Shown: positions 6,833 through 14,079 of the stretch, one piece after another
How positions within the stretch are numbered: the stretch's first letter is position 1
Layout of the letters: every line of letters begins with the position of its first letter
Source of the DNA: Burkholderiaceae bacterium
GTDB taxonomy: Bacteria > Pseudomonadota > Gammaproteobacteria > Burkholderiales > Burkholderiaceae
Assembly: GCA_017998575.1 (NCBI GenBank)
Contig: JAGOCV010000039.1
Span: forward strand, 1-19,649
Direction: 5' to 3'
DNA length: 19,649 bases
Made by a program: the position numbers and the translations under genes
Notes under the pieces: model-generated
Database searches by the model: none
The model's input: the letters and a program-made list of their open reading frames with translations, nothing else
Told to the model about the DNA's origin: nothing

Positions 6833-6886
6833 ATTCTAGGCATTCCGTGGCGGAAAATTGATCGGACATTGATCGCATCATGCGAT
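6833..6886. promoter_or_regulatory. Candidate mocR/MFS divergent control region
   Basis: The 255-bp divergent gap holds a minus-strand -10-like TAGAAT (plus 6833-6838) with no good -35. Just behind it are two attgatcg copies (6857-6864 and 6868-6875), exactly 11 bp or one helical turn apart. They are followed by a perfect inverted repeat atcgcat-c-atgcgat (6872-6886). Such an arrangement over the -35 region suggests regulator binding, perhaps autoregulation by the MocR protein. The rest of the gap up to the MFS start shows nothing clear. Confidence 0.4.
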
Positions 6887-7001
6887 TGCATCGCGGCGCT
6901 GGCCGACGCCCGCTGCAAGGCCGGCCGAAATCTGCGACGATGCCGGCCGGCGCTACTCGCCCCGAGCGCATGTCGCCGCGCTCGTCCTGCCATCTTTTCG
7001 C

Positions 7002-8240
7002 GTGTCTTCTCCATTCCCGCCTCCCGCCGAACGGCCTGCCCTGTCCGAGCTGTTCCGGCACCGCTCTTTCGTCCGCTTCTGGTATGCACGCCTGGCCGGC
7101 CTGCTGGCCAACCAGATGCTCATGGTGGCCGTGGCCTGGCACATGTACGACATCACCGGCAGCGCCTGGGATCTGGGCCTGGTCGGGCTGCTGCAGTTCG
7201 TGCCGGCGCTGCTGCTCACGCTGCCGGCCGGACAGCTGGTGGATCGCGCGCACCGGGGCCGCATCTTCGCGGCCTGCATGGCCGTGCAGACCCTGATCGC
7301 CGTGCTGCTGGCGTTCGCCACGCAAGGCGGCTGGGCCACGCGCGGGCTGATCCTGGCGCTGTCGCTGCTGCTGGGCAGCGTGCGGGCGTTCCAGATGCCG
7401 TCGCAGCAGGCGCTGGTGCCGTTGCTGGTGCCGCGCCACCTGCTGCCGCGCGCGATCGCGCTGTCCTCCATCGGCACCCAGGGCGCGGTGATCTGCGGGC
7501 CGGCGCTGGGCGGGCTGGTGTACATGGCGGGCGCGAGCGCCGTCTACGTGCTCTGCACGGGCCTTCTGACCACCGCTTGCGCGCTCACGCTGGCCGTGCG
7601 CTACACCGCGCCCCCGCAGCCGGCGCGAGAGGGCTGGCGCGGCATGTTCCGCGGTGTGGGCTTCATCTGGAACCGCAAGGTGCTGCTGGGTGCGTCCTCG
7701 CTCGACCTGTTCGCCGTGCTGATGGGCGGCGCCGTCGCGCTGTTGCCCATCTTCGCGCGCGACATCCTGCAGGCCGGGCCGGTGGCGCTGGGCCTGCTGC
7801 GCGCGGCGCCGGCCGTCGGGGCGCTGGCCATGTCGCTGGTACTGGTGCGCTGGCCGCTGGAGCGGCACGTCGGCTACAAGCTGCTGGCCGCGGTGGGTGT
7901 GTTCGGGCTGGCGACGCTGGTCTTCGGGTTGTCGGAGAGTTTCTGGCTGTCGCTCGCCGCATTGGCCGTCACCGGCGCCGCCGACGAGGTGAGCGTGGTC
8001 ACGCGCATCACGCTGGTGCAGCTGGAGACACCCGACGAGATGCGGGGCAGGGTGGCGGCCGTCAACTCGGTGTTCATCGGTGCTTCCAACCAGCTGGGAG
8101 AGTTCAGGGCGGGTGCGATGGCCACCTTCCTCGGCCCGGTCGGTGCCGTGGCTTTCGGCGGCGTGGCCACCGTGATGGTGGCGCTGGCCTGGATCCGCCT
8201 GTTTCCGGGCCTGGCGCGGCGCGACCGCATGGCGCCGTGA
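7002..8240 (+). CDS. MFS transporter, EntS/MFS_3-like exporter
   Basis: This 412-residue integral inner-membrane protein shows the 12-helix pattern of the major facilitator superfamily. The family signature between helices 2 and 3 reads GQLVDRAHRGR (77-87), with Asp81 and Arg82. The equivalent loop in the second half, TPDEMRGRVAAVNSVFIGASNQLGEF, is typical of the MFS_3 branch that includes the enterobactin exporter EntS. A proton-driven exporter of a small molecule or drug is likely; no siderophore genes are nearby to name the cargo. The only plausible start is GTG 7002, which has no Shine-Dalgarno sequence, so the exact start is uncertain, although RHRSFVRFWYARL matches the usual family N-terminus. 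It is divergent from the MocR gene across 255 bp, and a 153-bp gap separates it from gshA. Confidence 0.9.
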   Translation: MSSPFPPPAERPALSELFRHRSFVRFWYARLAGLLANQMLMVAVAWHMYDITGSAWDLGLVGLLQFVPALLLTLPAGQLVDRAHRGRIFAACMAVQTLIAVLLAFATQGGWATRGLILALSLLLGSVRAFQMPSQQALVPLLVPRHLLPRAIALSSIGTQGAVICGPALGGLVYMAGASAVYVLCTGLLTTACALTLAVRYTAPPQPAREGWRGMFRGVGFIWNRKVLLGASSLDLFAVLMGGAVALLPIFARDILQAGPVALGLLRAAPAVGALAMSLVLVRWPLERHVGYKLLAAVGVFGLATLVFGLSESFWLSLAALAVTGAADEVSVVTRITLVQLETPDEMRGRVAAVNSVFIGASNQLGEFRAGAMATFLGPVGAVAFGGVATVMVALAWIRLFPGLARRDRMAP

Positions 8241-8263
8241 TGCGCGTTCCAAGCCGAAATCCG

Positions 8264-8286
8264 GCCCGACTGCCGCGCGGCCGGGC
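8264..8286 (+). terminator. GC-rich hairpin after the MFS gene
   Basis: Arms gcccg (8264-8268) and cgggc (8282-8286) enclose a second small palindrome, gccgcgcggc (8272-8281). The structure begins 23 bases after the MFS stop codon. No T-tract follows directly (a TTTT is at 8309-8312), so it is only a possible terminator or pause site. Confidence 0.25.
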
Positions 8287-8344
8287 AATACCGTGCGGCC
8301 CTGCCGTCTTTTGCCTGCATCGCGACGCCCCCAGCCGCCACCCG

Positions 8345-8353
8345 TGGTAACTT
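8345..8353 (+). promoter_or_regulatory. Possible extended -10 element for gshA
   Basis: TGg followed by TAACTT (8345-8353) resembles an extended -10 box. It would give a start near 8360 and a leader of roughly 35 nt before the gshA ATG. No convincing -35 is seen, so this is weak. Confidence 0.25.
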
Positions 8354-8393
8354 GCGCCCCCCAACCAGAAGAATCCTGAGGGTCCAGACCGCC

Positions 8394-9947
8394 ATGCCGA
8401 TGATCGAGGAGCGACTCGCTCGCCTGCCCGATGCCGCGTTCGCCGGCATGCGCCGCGGCATCGAGAAGGAAAGCCTGCGGGCGCAGCCCGGGGGCGCACT
8501 GGCGCTCACGCCGCATCCGGCCGCGCTGGGCTCGGCGCTCACGCATCCGCACATCACCACCGACTACAGCGAGTCGCAACTCGAACTCATCACCGGCGCG
8601 CATCGCGGCATCGATGCCGCGCTGGCCGAGCTGCGCGAGGTGCATCAGTTCACGGCACGCGCGCTGCGCGAGCTGGGCGAAGAATCGATGTGGGTGTCGA
8701 GCATGCCCTGTCACCTGCCCACCGACGAAACCATTCCGCTGGGCCGCTACGGCAACTCGAACGTCGGCCGCGCCAAGAGCGTCTACCGCATGGGCCTGGG
8801 GCACCGCTATGGCCGGCGCATGCAAACCATCTCGGGCATCCACTACAACTGGTCGCTGCCCGGCGTGGACAACGAGGGCTACTTCTCGCTGATCCGCAAC
8901 TTCCGGCGGCAGGCCTTCCTGCTGCTCTACCTCTTCGGTGCCTCGCCCGCCCTGGGCGCCAGCTTCGTCGACGGCCGCGAGCACGAGCTGCAGCCGCTGT
9001 CTGCGGACACCATGCACATGCCACACGGCACCTCGCTGCGCATGGGCCGGCTGGGCTACCAGAGCGACGCGCAGGCCTCGCTCAACGTGAGCTACAACAG
9101 TCTCGAGAACTACGCGGCCTCGCTGCACGACGCGCTCACCCGGCCCTGGCCCGCCTACGAAGCGGTGGGCATCCGCAACCCCGGCGGCGACTACAACCAG
9201 CTCGCCACCACGCTGCTGCAGATCGAGAACGAGTTCTACGGCACCATCCGCCCCAAGCGCACCATCTTCCCGGGCGAGCGTCCGCTGCACGCGCTGCGCG
9301 AGCGCGGCGTCGAGTACGTCGAAGTGCGCCTGATGGACCTCGACCCGTTCGAGCCGCTGGGCATCGCCGCGCCCACCATGCGCTTCCTCGACGTGTTCCT
9401 GCTGCACTGCCTGCTGGCCGACAGCCCCGCCGACACGCCGGCCGAGATCGCCGAACTCAAGCACAACCAGCACACCACGGCCGCGCGCGGCCGCGAGCCC
9501 GGCGTGACGCTGCGCCGTGCCGGCACCGAAGTGCCGCTGGTGCAGTGGGGCGCCGAGATCCTGGCGCAGTGCGCCCCCATCGCCGCCCGGCTCGATGCCC
9601 AGGCCGGCGGCACGGGCCATGCCGACGCCGTGGCGCACGCCGCTGCCATGCTGCGTGATCCGGCGCAACTGCCTTCGGCGCGCGTGCTGGCCGCCATTGC
9701 CGGCGAACACGCGGGCTCGTTCGCCGGCTTCACCCGCGAGCGTTCGCGCGCCACGCACCAGGCCCTGCTGGCCCTGTCCTGGACCGCCGCGCAGCAGCAG
9801 CGCTTCGAGGCCCTGGCCGCGCAGTCGGTGCAGGACCAGGCCGCGATCGAGGCCGCCGACACGTTGCCGTTCGAGGTCTACCGGCAGGAATACGTGTCGC
9901 CGCAGCGCCTGGGCGTGCCCGGCCGGGCAGCCGCCGCCGCCGCCTGA
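8394..9947 (+). CDS. gshA: Glutamate-cysteine ligase, E. coli (type 1) family
   Basis: This cytosolic enzyme joins L-glutamate to L-cysteine with ATP, the first and rate-limiting step of glutathione synthesis. The 517 residues match the usual 518 of E. coli GshA. The sequence follows it closely: GIEKESLR (22-29), ALGSALTHPHITTDYSE (44-60), SMPCHLP (103-109), the RYGNSNVGRAKSVYR segment, MQTISGIHYNWSLP (143-156), YLFGASPA and LRMGRLGYQS. Glu24, Glu26, Asp57, Glu64 and His150 are the probable metal/substrate ligands by analogy. ATG 8394 is preferred, with GAGGG about 11 bases upstream. A TTG 42 bases earlier is in frame but adds a non-conserved extension, and a second ATG is two codons in. It is probably a single-gene unit; gshB is not in the window. 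Confidence 0.96.
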   Translation: MPMIEERLARLPDAAFAGMRRGIEKESLRAQPGGALALTPHPAALGSALTHPHITTDYSESQLELITGAHRGIDAALAELREVHQFTARALRELGEESMWVSSMPCHLPTDETIPLGRYGNSNVGRAKSVYRMGLGHRYGRRMQTISGIHYNWSLPGVDNEGYFSLIRNFRRQAFLLLYLFGASPALGASFVDGREHELQPLSADTMHMPHGTSLRMGRLGYQSDAQASLNVSYNSLENYAASLHDALTRPWPAYEAVGIRNPGGDYNQLATTLLQIENEFYGTIRPKRTIFPGERPLHALRERGVEYVEVRLMDLDPFEPLGIAAPTMRFLDVFLLHCLLADSPADTPAEIAELKHNQHTTAARGREPGVTLRRAGTEVPLVQWGAEILAQCAPIAARLDAQAGGTGHADAVAHAAAMLRDPAQLPSARVLAAIAGEHAGSFAGFTRERSRATHQALLALSWTAAQQQRFEALAAQSVQDQAAIEAADTLPFEVYRQEYVSPQRLGVPGRAAAAAA

Positions 9948-9952
9948 TCCGT

Positions 9953-9981
9953 CCCGCCGGGCGGGGCTGCGCCGGCCGCAG
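9953..9981 (+). terminator. Two small GC hairpins between gshA and the FUSC gene
   Basis: cccgc (9953-9957) can pair with gcggg (9961-9965), and ctgcg (9967-9971) with cgcag (9977-9981). Both lie just after the gshA stop codon. Neither has a T-tract, and chance GC-rich pairing is common in this sequence. A CACAAT (9996-10001) further on might be a -10 box for the FUSC gene, without a recognisable -35. Confidence 0.22.
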
Positions 9982-10077
9982 GGCGCGGCACGCGGCACAA
10001 TGCCCGCAGCCGCCACCACCGCCGTGTGGCGATGGTCTTTCGCATCACACGTGTCCGACCCCTTCCTGCCCCCCGCC

Positions 10078-12333
10078 ATGAACCAGCGCCTGCGCGCATT
10101 GCTGCGGGTCGCGCTGAGCTACTACGTCGCCAACGGCATCACGGTGGCGCTGGGCCTGCTGGTGATTTCTGGCGCAGTGCACCTGTGGCTGGGCGCGGTG
10201 GCGGCTGCCGCCGCCGGCGTCGGCGTGATCGTCACTTCGCCGCCCGACCTGCCCTCGCCGCGCCGCGCCAAGCTGCGCCAGATGCTGCCCGCGCCGCTGC
10301 TGGGCGTGCCGCTGTTCGCGGGTGTGCAACTGCTGGGCAGCGATCCGCTGCACCTGGGCCTGCTGCTGGTGCCGGCGACCTTCGTCGCCTTCCTGTTCAT
10401 GGCCTGGGGCAAGCGCGGCATCCCGATCGCCATCGCGGTGATGTTCTCGATGATCTTCTCGATGGCCGTGCCGGCCGACGACGACCTGCACAGCGTGCTG
10501 CGCACGACCGGGCATTTCGCGCTGGGCTCGCTGGCCTACGTGGTGTGGTCGGTCACGATGAACGCGCTGCTCAACGGCCGCTATCGCGTGCAGCACATCG
10601 CCGACACGCTGCATGGCGTGGCCGCGCTGATGCGCGCGCAATCGCGCCGCGCGGTGGTAGACGCCAACGCGCCCCCCGACGCCGCCACCGGGCGCCTGCT
10701 GGCGCTGCACGCCGCACTGGCCGACCAGCTGCAGTCCGCGCGCGATCTGGTGCTCGAATCTCCCGGCACGCCGCGCCGCCAGCAACTGGCCGGCCTGCTG
10801 CTGCTGGCGCTGGAGCTGCGCGACCACCTCGTGGCGGTGGAACTCGATGCCGACCTCGTGCGCCGCCATCCGGGCCACCCCGCCGTGCTGGCCGAGATCA
10901 ATGCCGTCTTGCTGGCCCTGGCCGCACAGGTCGACCAGCTGGCCGACGAGATGTTGCTGGTGCGCATGCCCGCGCTGCCCGCCGACCTGCGCCCGCGGCT
11001 GGCCGCGCTGCGCCTGACGCAGACGGGTGCGACATCGCCAGGCGCCGCGCCCATGCCCGGCGAGCCCACGCCCGAGGCGCTGCTGCAGGGCCTGGCCGAC
11101 CGCGCCGGCCACATCAACGACGAGGTGCAGCGCCTGGCCCGCCTGGCGCGTGGCGAGGCGCCACCCGATCTGGCCGTGGTGCGCGCCAACTGGCAGATGT
11201 TCGTGAGCCCCGCCGCCTGGTCGATCCGGCCCTTCCTCGCGCTCTGGCGCTGGGACGCGCCGCCGCTGCGCCATGCCATCCGCGCGGCGCTGGCCATCGC
11301 GGCGGGCTACATCGTCTCGCTGGTGCTGCCCTGGAACGCGCACCCTTACTGGATCCTCATCACCATCGTGGTGGTGCTGCGCGGCAGCCTGGCGCAGACG
11401 GTGGAGCGGCGCAACCACCGCGTGGCCGGCACGCTGCTGGGCTGCGTGCTGGCCGTGGGCCTGCTGGCGGCGCATCTCTCGCATGCCGCGCTGCTGTGGG
11501 CCATGACGGTGGCGCAGGCCGTGGCGCACGGCTTCGCCATCCGCCGCTACCTGATCACCGCCGTGGCCGCCACCGTGCTCGGCCTGGTGCAGGCCCACCT
11601 GCTCAACACGGGGGTCAGCGCTTCGCTGGCGCTGGTGGAGCGCATTGCCGACACGCTGCTGGGCGCGGGCATCGCCTGGGCCTTCAGCTACGTGCTGCCG
11701 TCGTGGGAGCGGGGGCAGGTCCCGGCGCTGGTGCAACGCACGCTGGCCGCGCAGGCGCGACATGCGCGCGAAGCGCTGGCGCTGGGCCAGATCGAGGCGG
11801 TGGACAACGCGCCCGAGCTGCAGTGGCGGCTGGCCAGGCGCGAGGCCTATGACAGTCTCTCGGCGCTGGTGCAGGCCACGCAGCGGTCGCTGTCGGAGCC
11901 GCGCGCCGCGCGTCCGCCGCTGGAGCCGCTCGAGCGCCTGCAGGCGCGTTGCTACCAGTTGCTGGCACAGCTCTCGGCGGTGAAGTCCATCCTGCTGCTG
12001 CGGCGGGGCCACATTCATGCCGAGCGGGTGCGCGAGCCGCTGAGGCAGGCCGCCGAGCGCATCGATGCGACGCTGCTGGGCGCACCGGCGGCGGAACATG
12101 CTCCCACGCCCCATGCGCAGCCCGATCCGGCGCCGCCAGCCGCCGTCGTGATGGGCCAGACCGCCGAAGTGCAGGGCGCCGGCCCCGTGCCGTTGCCTGA
12201 CCCGTTCGAGAGCAACCTGACACCCTGGCTGCTGCGGCGACTGCAACTGGCCGAAACCATCTCGGCCCAGCTGGGCGACGATGCCCGGGCGGCGCTGGCG
12301 GCGCCCGGCGCGGCATCCCGCGGGCGCGGCTGA
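10078..12333 (+). CDS. FUSC/YccS-family inner-membrane protein (putative efflux pump)
   Basis: This protein of 751 residues has the two-block layout of YccS/YhfK and aromatic-acid efflux (AaeB-like) proteins. An N-terminal cluster of about six hydrophobic helices (about 10-165) is followed by a soluble helical region (about 170-390), a second helix cluster (about 396-545) containing HPYWILITIVVVLRGSLAQTVERRNHRVAGTLLG, and a cytoplasmic helical tail ending in an Ala/Pro-rich linker. The second block with its PYW and RxxxRxxGTLLG features is the FUSC core. Members are thought to export organic acids or other small molecules; the cargo here is unknown and no AaeA-type membrane-fusion partner lies nearby. 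ATG 10078 is preferred; an in-frame GTG at 10051 would add nine residues. Neither has a strong ribosome site. Confidence 0.88.
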   Translation: MNQRLRALLRVALSYYVANGITVALGLLVISGAVHLWLGAVAAAAAGVGVIVTSPPDLPSPRRAKLRQMLPAPLLGVPLFAGVQLLGSDPLHLGLLLVPATFVAFLFMAWGKRGIPIAIAVMFSMIFSMAVPADDDLHSVLRTTGHFALGSLAYVVWSVTMNALLNGRYRVQHIADTLHGVAALMRAQSRRAVVDANAPPDAATGRLLALHAALADQLQSARDLVLESPGTPRRQQLAGLLLLALELRDHLVAVELDADLVRRHPGHPAVLAEINAVLLALAAQVDQLADEMLLVRMPALPADLRPRLAALRLTQTGATSPGAAPMPGEPTPEALLQGLADRAGHINDEVQRLARLARGEAPPDLAVVRANWQMFVSPAAWSIRPFLALWRWDAPPLRHAIRAALAIAAGYIVSLVLPWNAHPYWILITIVVVLRGSLAQTVERRNHRVAGTLLGCVLAVGLLAAHLSHAALLWAMTVAQAVAHGFAIRRYLITAVAATVLGLVQAHLLNTGVSASLALVERIADTLLGAGIAWAFSYVLPSWERGQVPALVQRTLAAQARHAREALALGQIEAVDNAPELQWRLARREAYDSLSALVQATQRSLSEPRAARPPLEPLERLQARCYQLLAQLSAVKSILLLRRGHIHAERVREPLRQAAERIDATLLGAPAAEHAPTPHAQPDPAPPAAVVMGQTAEVQGAGPVPLPDPFESNLTPWLLRRLQLAETISAQLGDDARAALAAPGAASRGRG

Positions 12334-12371
12334 GCCCTGCGTGATCGGGCCCGGGTCCGCGCGGGCGCGGT

Positions 12372-12403
12372 CCAATTGGTAATAGTTTGAAATGGACTAT
12401 TCC
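12372..12403 (+). promoter_or_regulatory. AT-rich promoter/operator island of the Xre gene
   Basis: An unusually AT-rich patch after the FUSC gene contains the palindrome ccaattgg (12372-12379), a -35-like TTGGTA (12376-12381), a 16-bp spacer and a -10-like TATTCC (12398-12403). Within the spacer and the -10 lies the inverted repeat aatagt (12381-12386) / actatt (12396-12401). A symmetric site overlapping the promoter fits autorepression by the small Xre protein; this is inferred. Confidence 0.45.
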
Positions 12404-12414
12404 GAATCGGCCTT

Positions 12415-12432
12415 GACCATCGTCCGATGGTC
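12415..12432 (+). repeat. Perfect 8-bp inverted repeat spanning the Xre start codon
   Basis: gaccatcg (12415-12422), a 2-nt spacer, and cgatggtc (12425-12432) form a perfect palindrome. The right arm contains the ATG (12427-12429) of the Xre gene, which lacks a Shine-Dalgarno sequence. It could be a second operator for the dimeric repressor, or an mRNA fold over the start codon. Confidence 0.5.
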
Positions 12433-12666
12433 CTGTCCATCCACCACCAACGCTATGAGTCCATGCGCGCGCGCATGAAGGCCATGCGGCTGGAGGCGGG
12501 CCTCACGCAGGCCGAGATGGCCCGCAGGCTGAAGATGGTGGACCAGTCGTATGTCTCCAAGATCGAGCGCGGCGAGCGTTACGTCGACGTGATGTTCTTT
12601 CTGGACTGGTGCAGCGCCTGTGGCGTGCGCGCCTCGCACATCGTCAGCGAGTTCGAGGCCGACTGA
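12427..12666 (+). CDS. Small Xre-family helix-turn-helix regulator
   Basis: This 79-residue protein consists almost only of a Cro/C1-type DNA-binding domain. Helices 2 and 3 are in GLTQAEMARRLKMVDQSYVSKIERGER (25-51), with the typical SKIE...R recognition-helix context. The N-terminal SIHHQRYESMRARMKAMR matches the start of similar stand-alone chromosomal Xre regulators, which supports ATG 12427 over ATG 12463 even though it has no ribosome site. Stand-alone proteins of this size bind DNA as dimers and usually repress nearby genes or themselves. Two inverted repeats at the promoter and start codon are candidate sites. No toxin gene partner is present: the next gene is a carboxylesterase 92 bp away. 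Its target and any link to the FUSC gene just upstream are unknown. Confidence 0.88.
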   Translation: MVLSIHHQRYESMRARMKAMRLEAGLTQAEMARRLKMVDQSYVSKIERGERYVDVMFFLDWCSACGVRASHIVSEFEAD

Positions 12667-12684
12667 GCGGCGCGGCCCCGCCGC
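12667..12684 (+). terminator. GC hairpin directly after the Xre stop codon
   Basis: gcggcg (12667-12672) pairs with cgccgc (12679-12684) around a 6-nt loop, beginning at the base after the TGA. There is no T-tract. A TATCCT at 12689-12694 could be a -10 box for the following esterase gene, but no -35 is visible. Confidence 0.28.
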
Positions 12685-12758
12685 CCGTTATCCTCCGGCA
12701 TCGGGCGCCGCGCCGGCGGCCGCCAATCCCGGATCCACCTGCCTCATCGCTTTTCACC

Positions 12759-13424
12759 ATGACCTCCCTTTCTCCGATCGAAATCGAGACGGCGCCCCAG
12801 CCGCGCGCCAGCGTCATCCTCATGCATGGCCTGGGCGCCGACGGCAACGACTTCGTGCCCATCGTGGGCGAGATGGATCTGTCGGCCGTCGGCCCCGTGC
12901 GCTTCGTGTTTCCCAATGCGCCGCGCCAGCCGGTCACCATCAACGGCGGCTACGTGATGCCGGCCTGGTACGACATCCTGCATGACCGCATGCAGGAAGA
13001 CGAAGCGGGCCTGCGCCGCTCGATGGCCGCCATCGAGGAACTCATCGCGCGCGAAAAGTCGCGCGGCATCCCGGCCAACCGCATCGTGCTGGCCGGGTTC
13101 TCGCAGGGCTGCGCGATGGCGCTGCTGACGGGCCTGCGCCATGCCGAACGGCTGGCCGGCATCGTGGCGCTGTCGGGCTACCTGCCGCTGGCCGGCACCA
13201 CGGCGGCCGAGCGCAGCGTGGCCAGTGCGGGCCTGCCCATCTTCATGGCCCACGGCCAGCGCGACGACATCGTCGTGCCGGCGCGCGCGCAGCAGTCGCG
13301 CGACGCGCTCGTGGCGCTGGGCTACGACGTCGAATGGCACGACTACCCGATGCCGCATTCGGTCTGCGCGGAGGAGATCGTCGATCTCAACGCCTGGCTG
13401 GTGCGCGTGCTGAAGGCGACCTGA
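12759..13424 (+). CDS. Alpha/beta-hydrolase carboxylesterase (phospholipase/carboxylesterase family)
   Basis: This 221-residue cytosolic hydrolase is of the usual size for the Abhydrolase_2 group (bacterial carboxylesterase, acyl-protein thioesterase fold). The triad is visible: nucleophile Ser115 in GFSQG (113-117), Asp169 in HGQRDDIVVP and His200 in PMPHS. The oxyanion strand LMHGLGADGND (21-31) and the FPNAPRQPVTINGGYVMPAWYD segment are hallmarks of the family. It cleaves short- to medium-chain carboxylic esters; the natural substrate is not known for most members. ATG 12759 is chosen because it gives the family length, although it lacks a clear ribosome site; the open frame upstream overlaps the Xre gene and is not conserved-looking. 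Only one base separates its stop from the GTG of the GDSL esterase gene, so the two are very likely co-expressed. Confidence 0.93.
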   Translation: MTSLSPIEIETAPQPRASVILMHGLGADGNDFVPIVGEMDLSAVGPVRFVFPNAPRQPVTINGGYVMPAWYDILHDRMQEDEAGLRRSMAAIEELIAREKSRGIPANRIVLAGFSQGCAMALLTGLRHAERLAGIVALSGYLPLAGTTAAERSVASAGLPIFMAHGQRDDIVVPARAQQSRDALVALGYDVEWHDYPMPHSVCAEEIVDLNAWLVRVLKAT

Positions 13425-13425
13425 G

Positions 13426-14079
13426 GTGCGGGACACCGTGCGCCGCCGCGCGCTGCTGTCCGCGGGCCTCGCGCTGGCCGTGCTGCCCGTCGCTTGCGGA
13501 CGCAGTGGGCCCAAGGGGTTCCCGGTGGCCGCTGGCGCCACCGTGCTGGCGCTGGGCGATTCGCTCACCTTCGGCACCGGCGCCACGGCCGGGACGAGCT
13601 ACCCCACGGTGCTCGCGGGCCTGACGGGCTGGAACATCGTCAACGCTGGCGTGCCGGGCGAGACTTCGGCCCAGATCCGCGACCGCCTGCCCGGCCTGCT
13701 GGCCGAGCACCACCCCGCGCTGGTGCTGGTGTGCGCGGGCGGCAACGATTTCCTGCGCGCCATGCCCGAGGCCGGCACGCGCGACAACGTGCGCGCCATC
13801 GTGCAGGCCTGCCGGGACGCGGGCGCGCAGGCGATGCTGATCGCCGTGCCGCGCCTGTCGGCCATGGCGGCCATCACCGGCTCGCTCAAGGACCACGCGC
13901 TGTTCGCAGACGTGGCGGGCGAGCTCAAGGTGCCGCTGCACGCGGGCGGCTGGTCGGGTGTGCTGGCGGATGCCTCGCTGCGCGCCGACCAGGTGCATGC
14001 CAACGCGCGTGGCTACGAGCGCTTCGCACGCGAGTTGCACCAGTCGCTCAAGGATTCGGGGCTGCTGCCTTCTTCCTGA
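13426..14079 (+). CDS. Exported GDSL/SGNH arylesterase (TesA-like)
   Basis: This 217-residue SGNH hydrolase has block I LALGDSLTFGTG with nucleophile Ser46, block II NAGVPGET (73-80), block III GGND with Asn107, and block V DQVH with Asp188 and His191, the full catalytic set. A short leader (RRRALLSAGLALAVLPVAC) precedes Cys24. It looks like a lipoprotein-type signal, although Pro and Val in the lipobox are atypical, so a cleaved Sec signal is also possible. It is related to the multifunctional TesA thioesterase/arylesterase and would hydrolyse esters or thioesters in the periplasm. It starts at GTG 13426, one base after the carboxylesterase stop, implying translational coupling. Its last 32 bp overlap the convergent lysR gene. 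Two esterases in tandem suggest a shared substrate class, which is unproven. Confidence 0.91.
   Translation: MRDTVRRRALLSAGLALAVLPVACGRSGPKGFPVAAGATVLALGDSLTFGTGATAGTSYPTVLAGLTGWNIVNAGVPGETSAQIRDRLPGLLAEHHPALVLVCAGGNDFLRAMPEAGTRDNVRAIVQACRDAGAQAMLIAVPRLSAMAAITGSLKDHALFADVAGELKVPLHAGGWSGVLADASLRADQVHANARGYERFARELHQSLKDSGLLPSS

Noticed and set aside
6747..10079. Minus-strand reading frame open from the MocR gene back through the MFS and gshA genes (over 1,100 extra codons)
   Set aside because: It is antisense to two clear genes, its translation is rich in Arg, Gly, His and Gln without domain motifs, and such long open antisense frames are expected at this G+C content. The real MocR start is 6746.
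12349..12366. gcccg/cgggc hairpin after the FUSC gene as a terminator
   Set aside because: Only five GC pairs with an 8-nt loop and no T-tract; this is expected by chance in such sequence.
10045..12375. Long minus-strand open frame opposite the FUSC gene
   Set aside because: Low-complexity Gln/Arg/His-rich translation, no ribosome site, and fully covered by a well-supported membrane protein on the plus strand.
12609..12758. Extension of the carboxylesterase upstream into the Xre gene
   Set aside because: The extra 50 residues have no family resemblance, and ATG 12759 gives the normal length.
12427..13424. Xre gene as antitoxin of a toxin-antitoxin pair
   Set aside because: The neighbour is a full-length esterase with an intact triad and is separated by 92 bp; no small toxin-like frame adjoins it.
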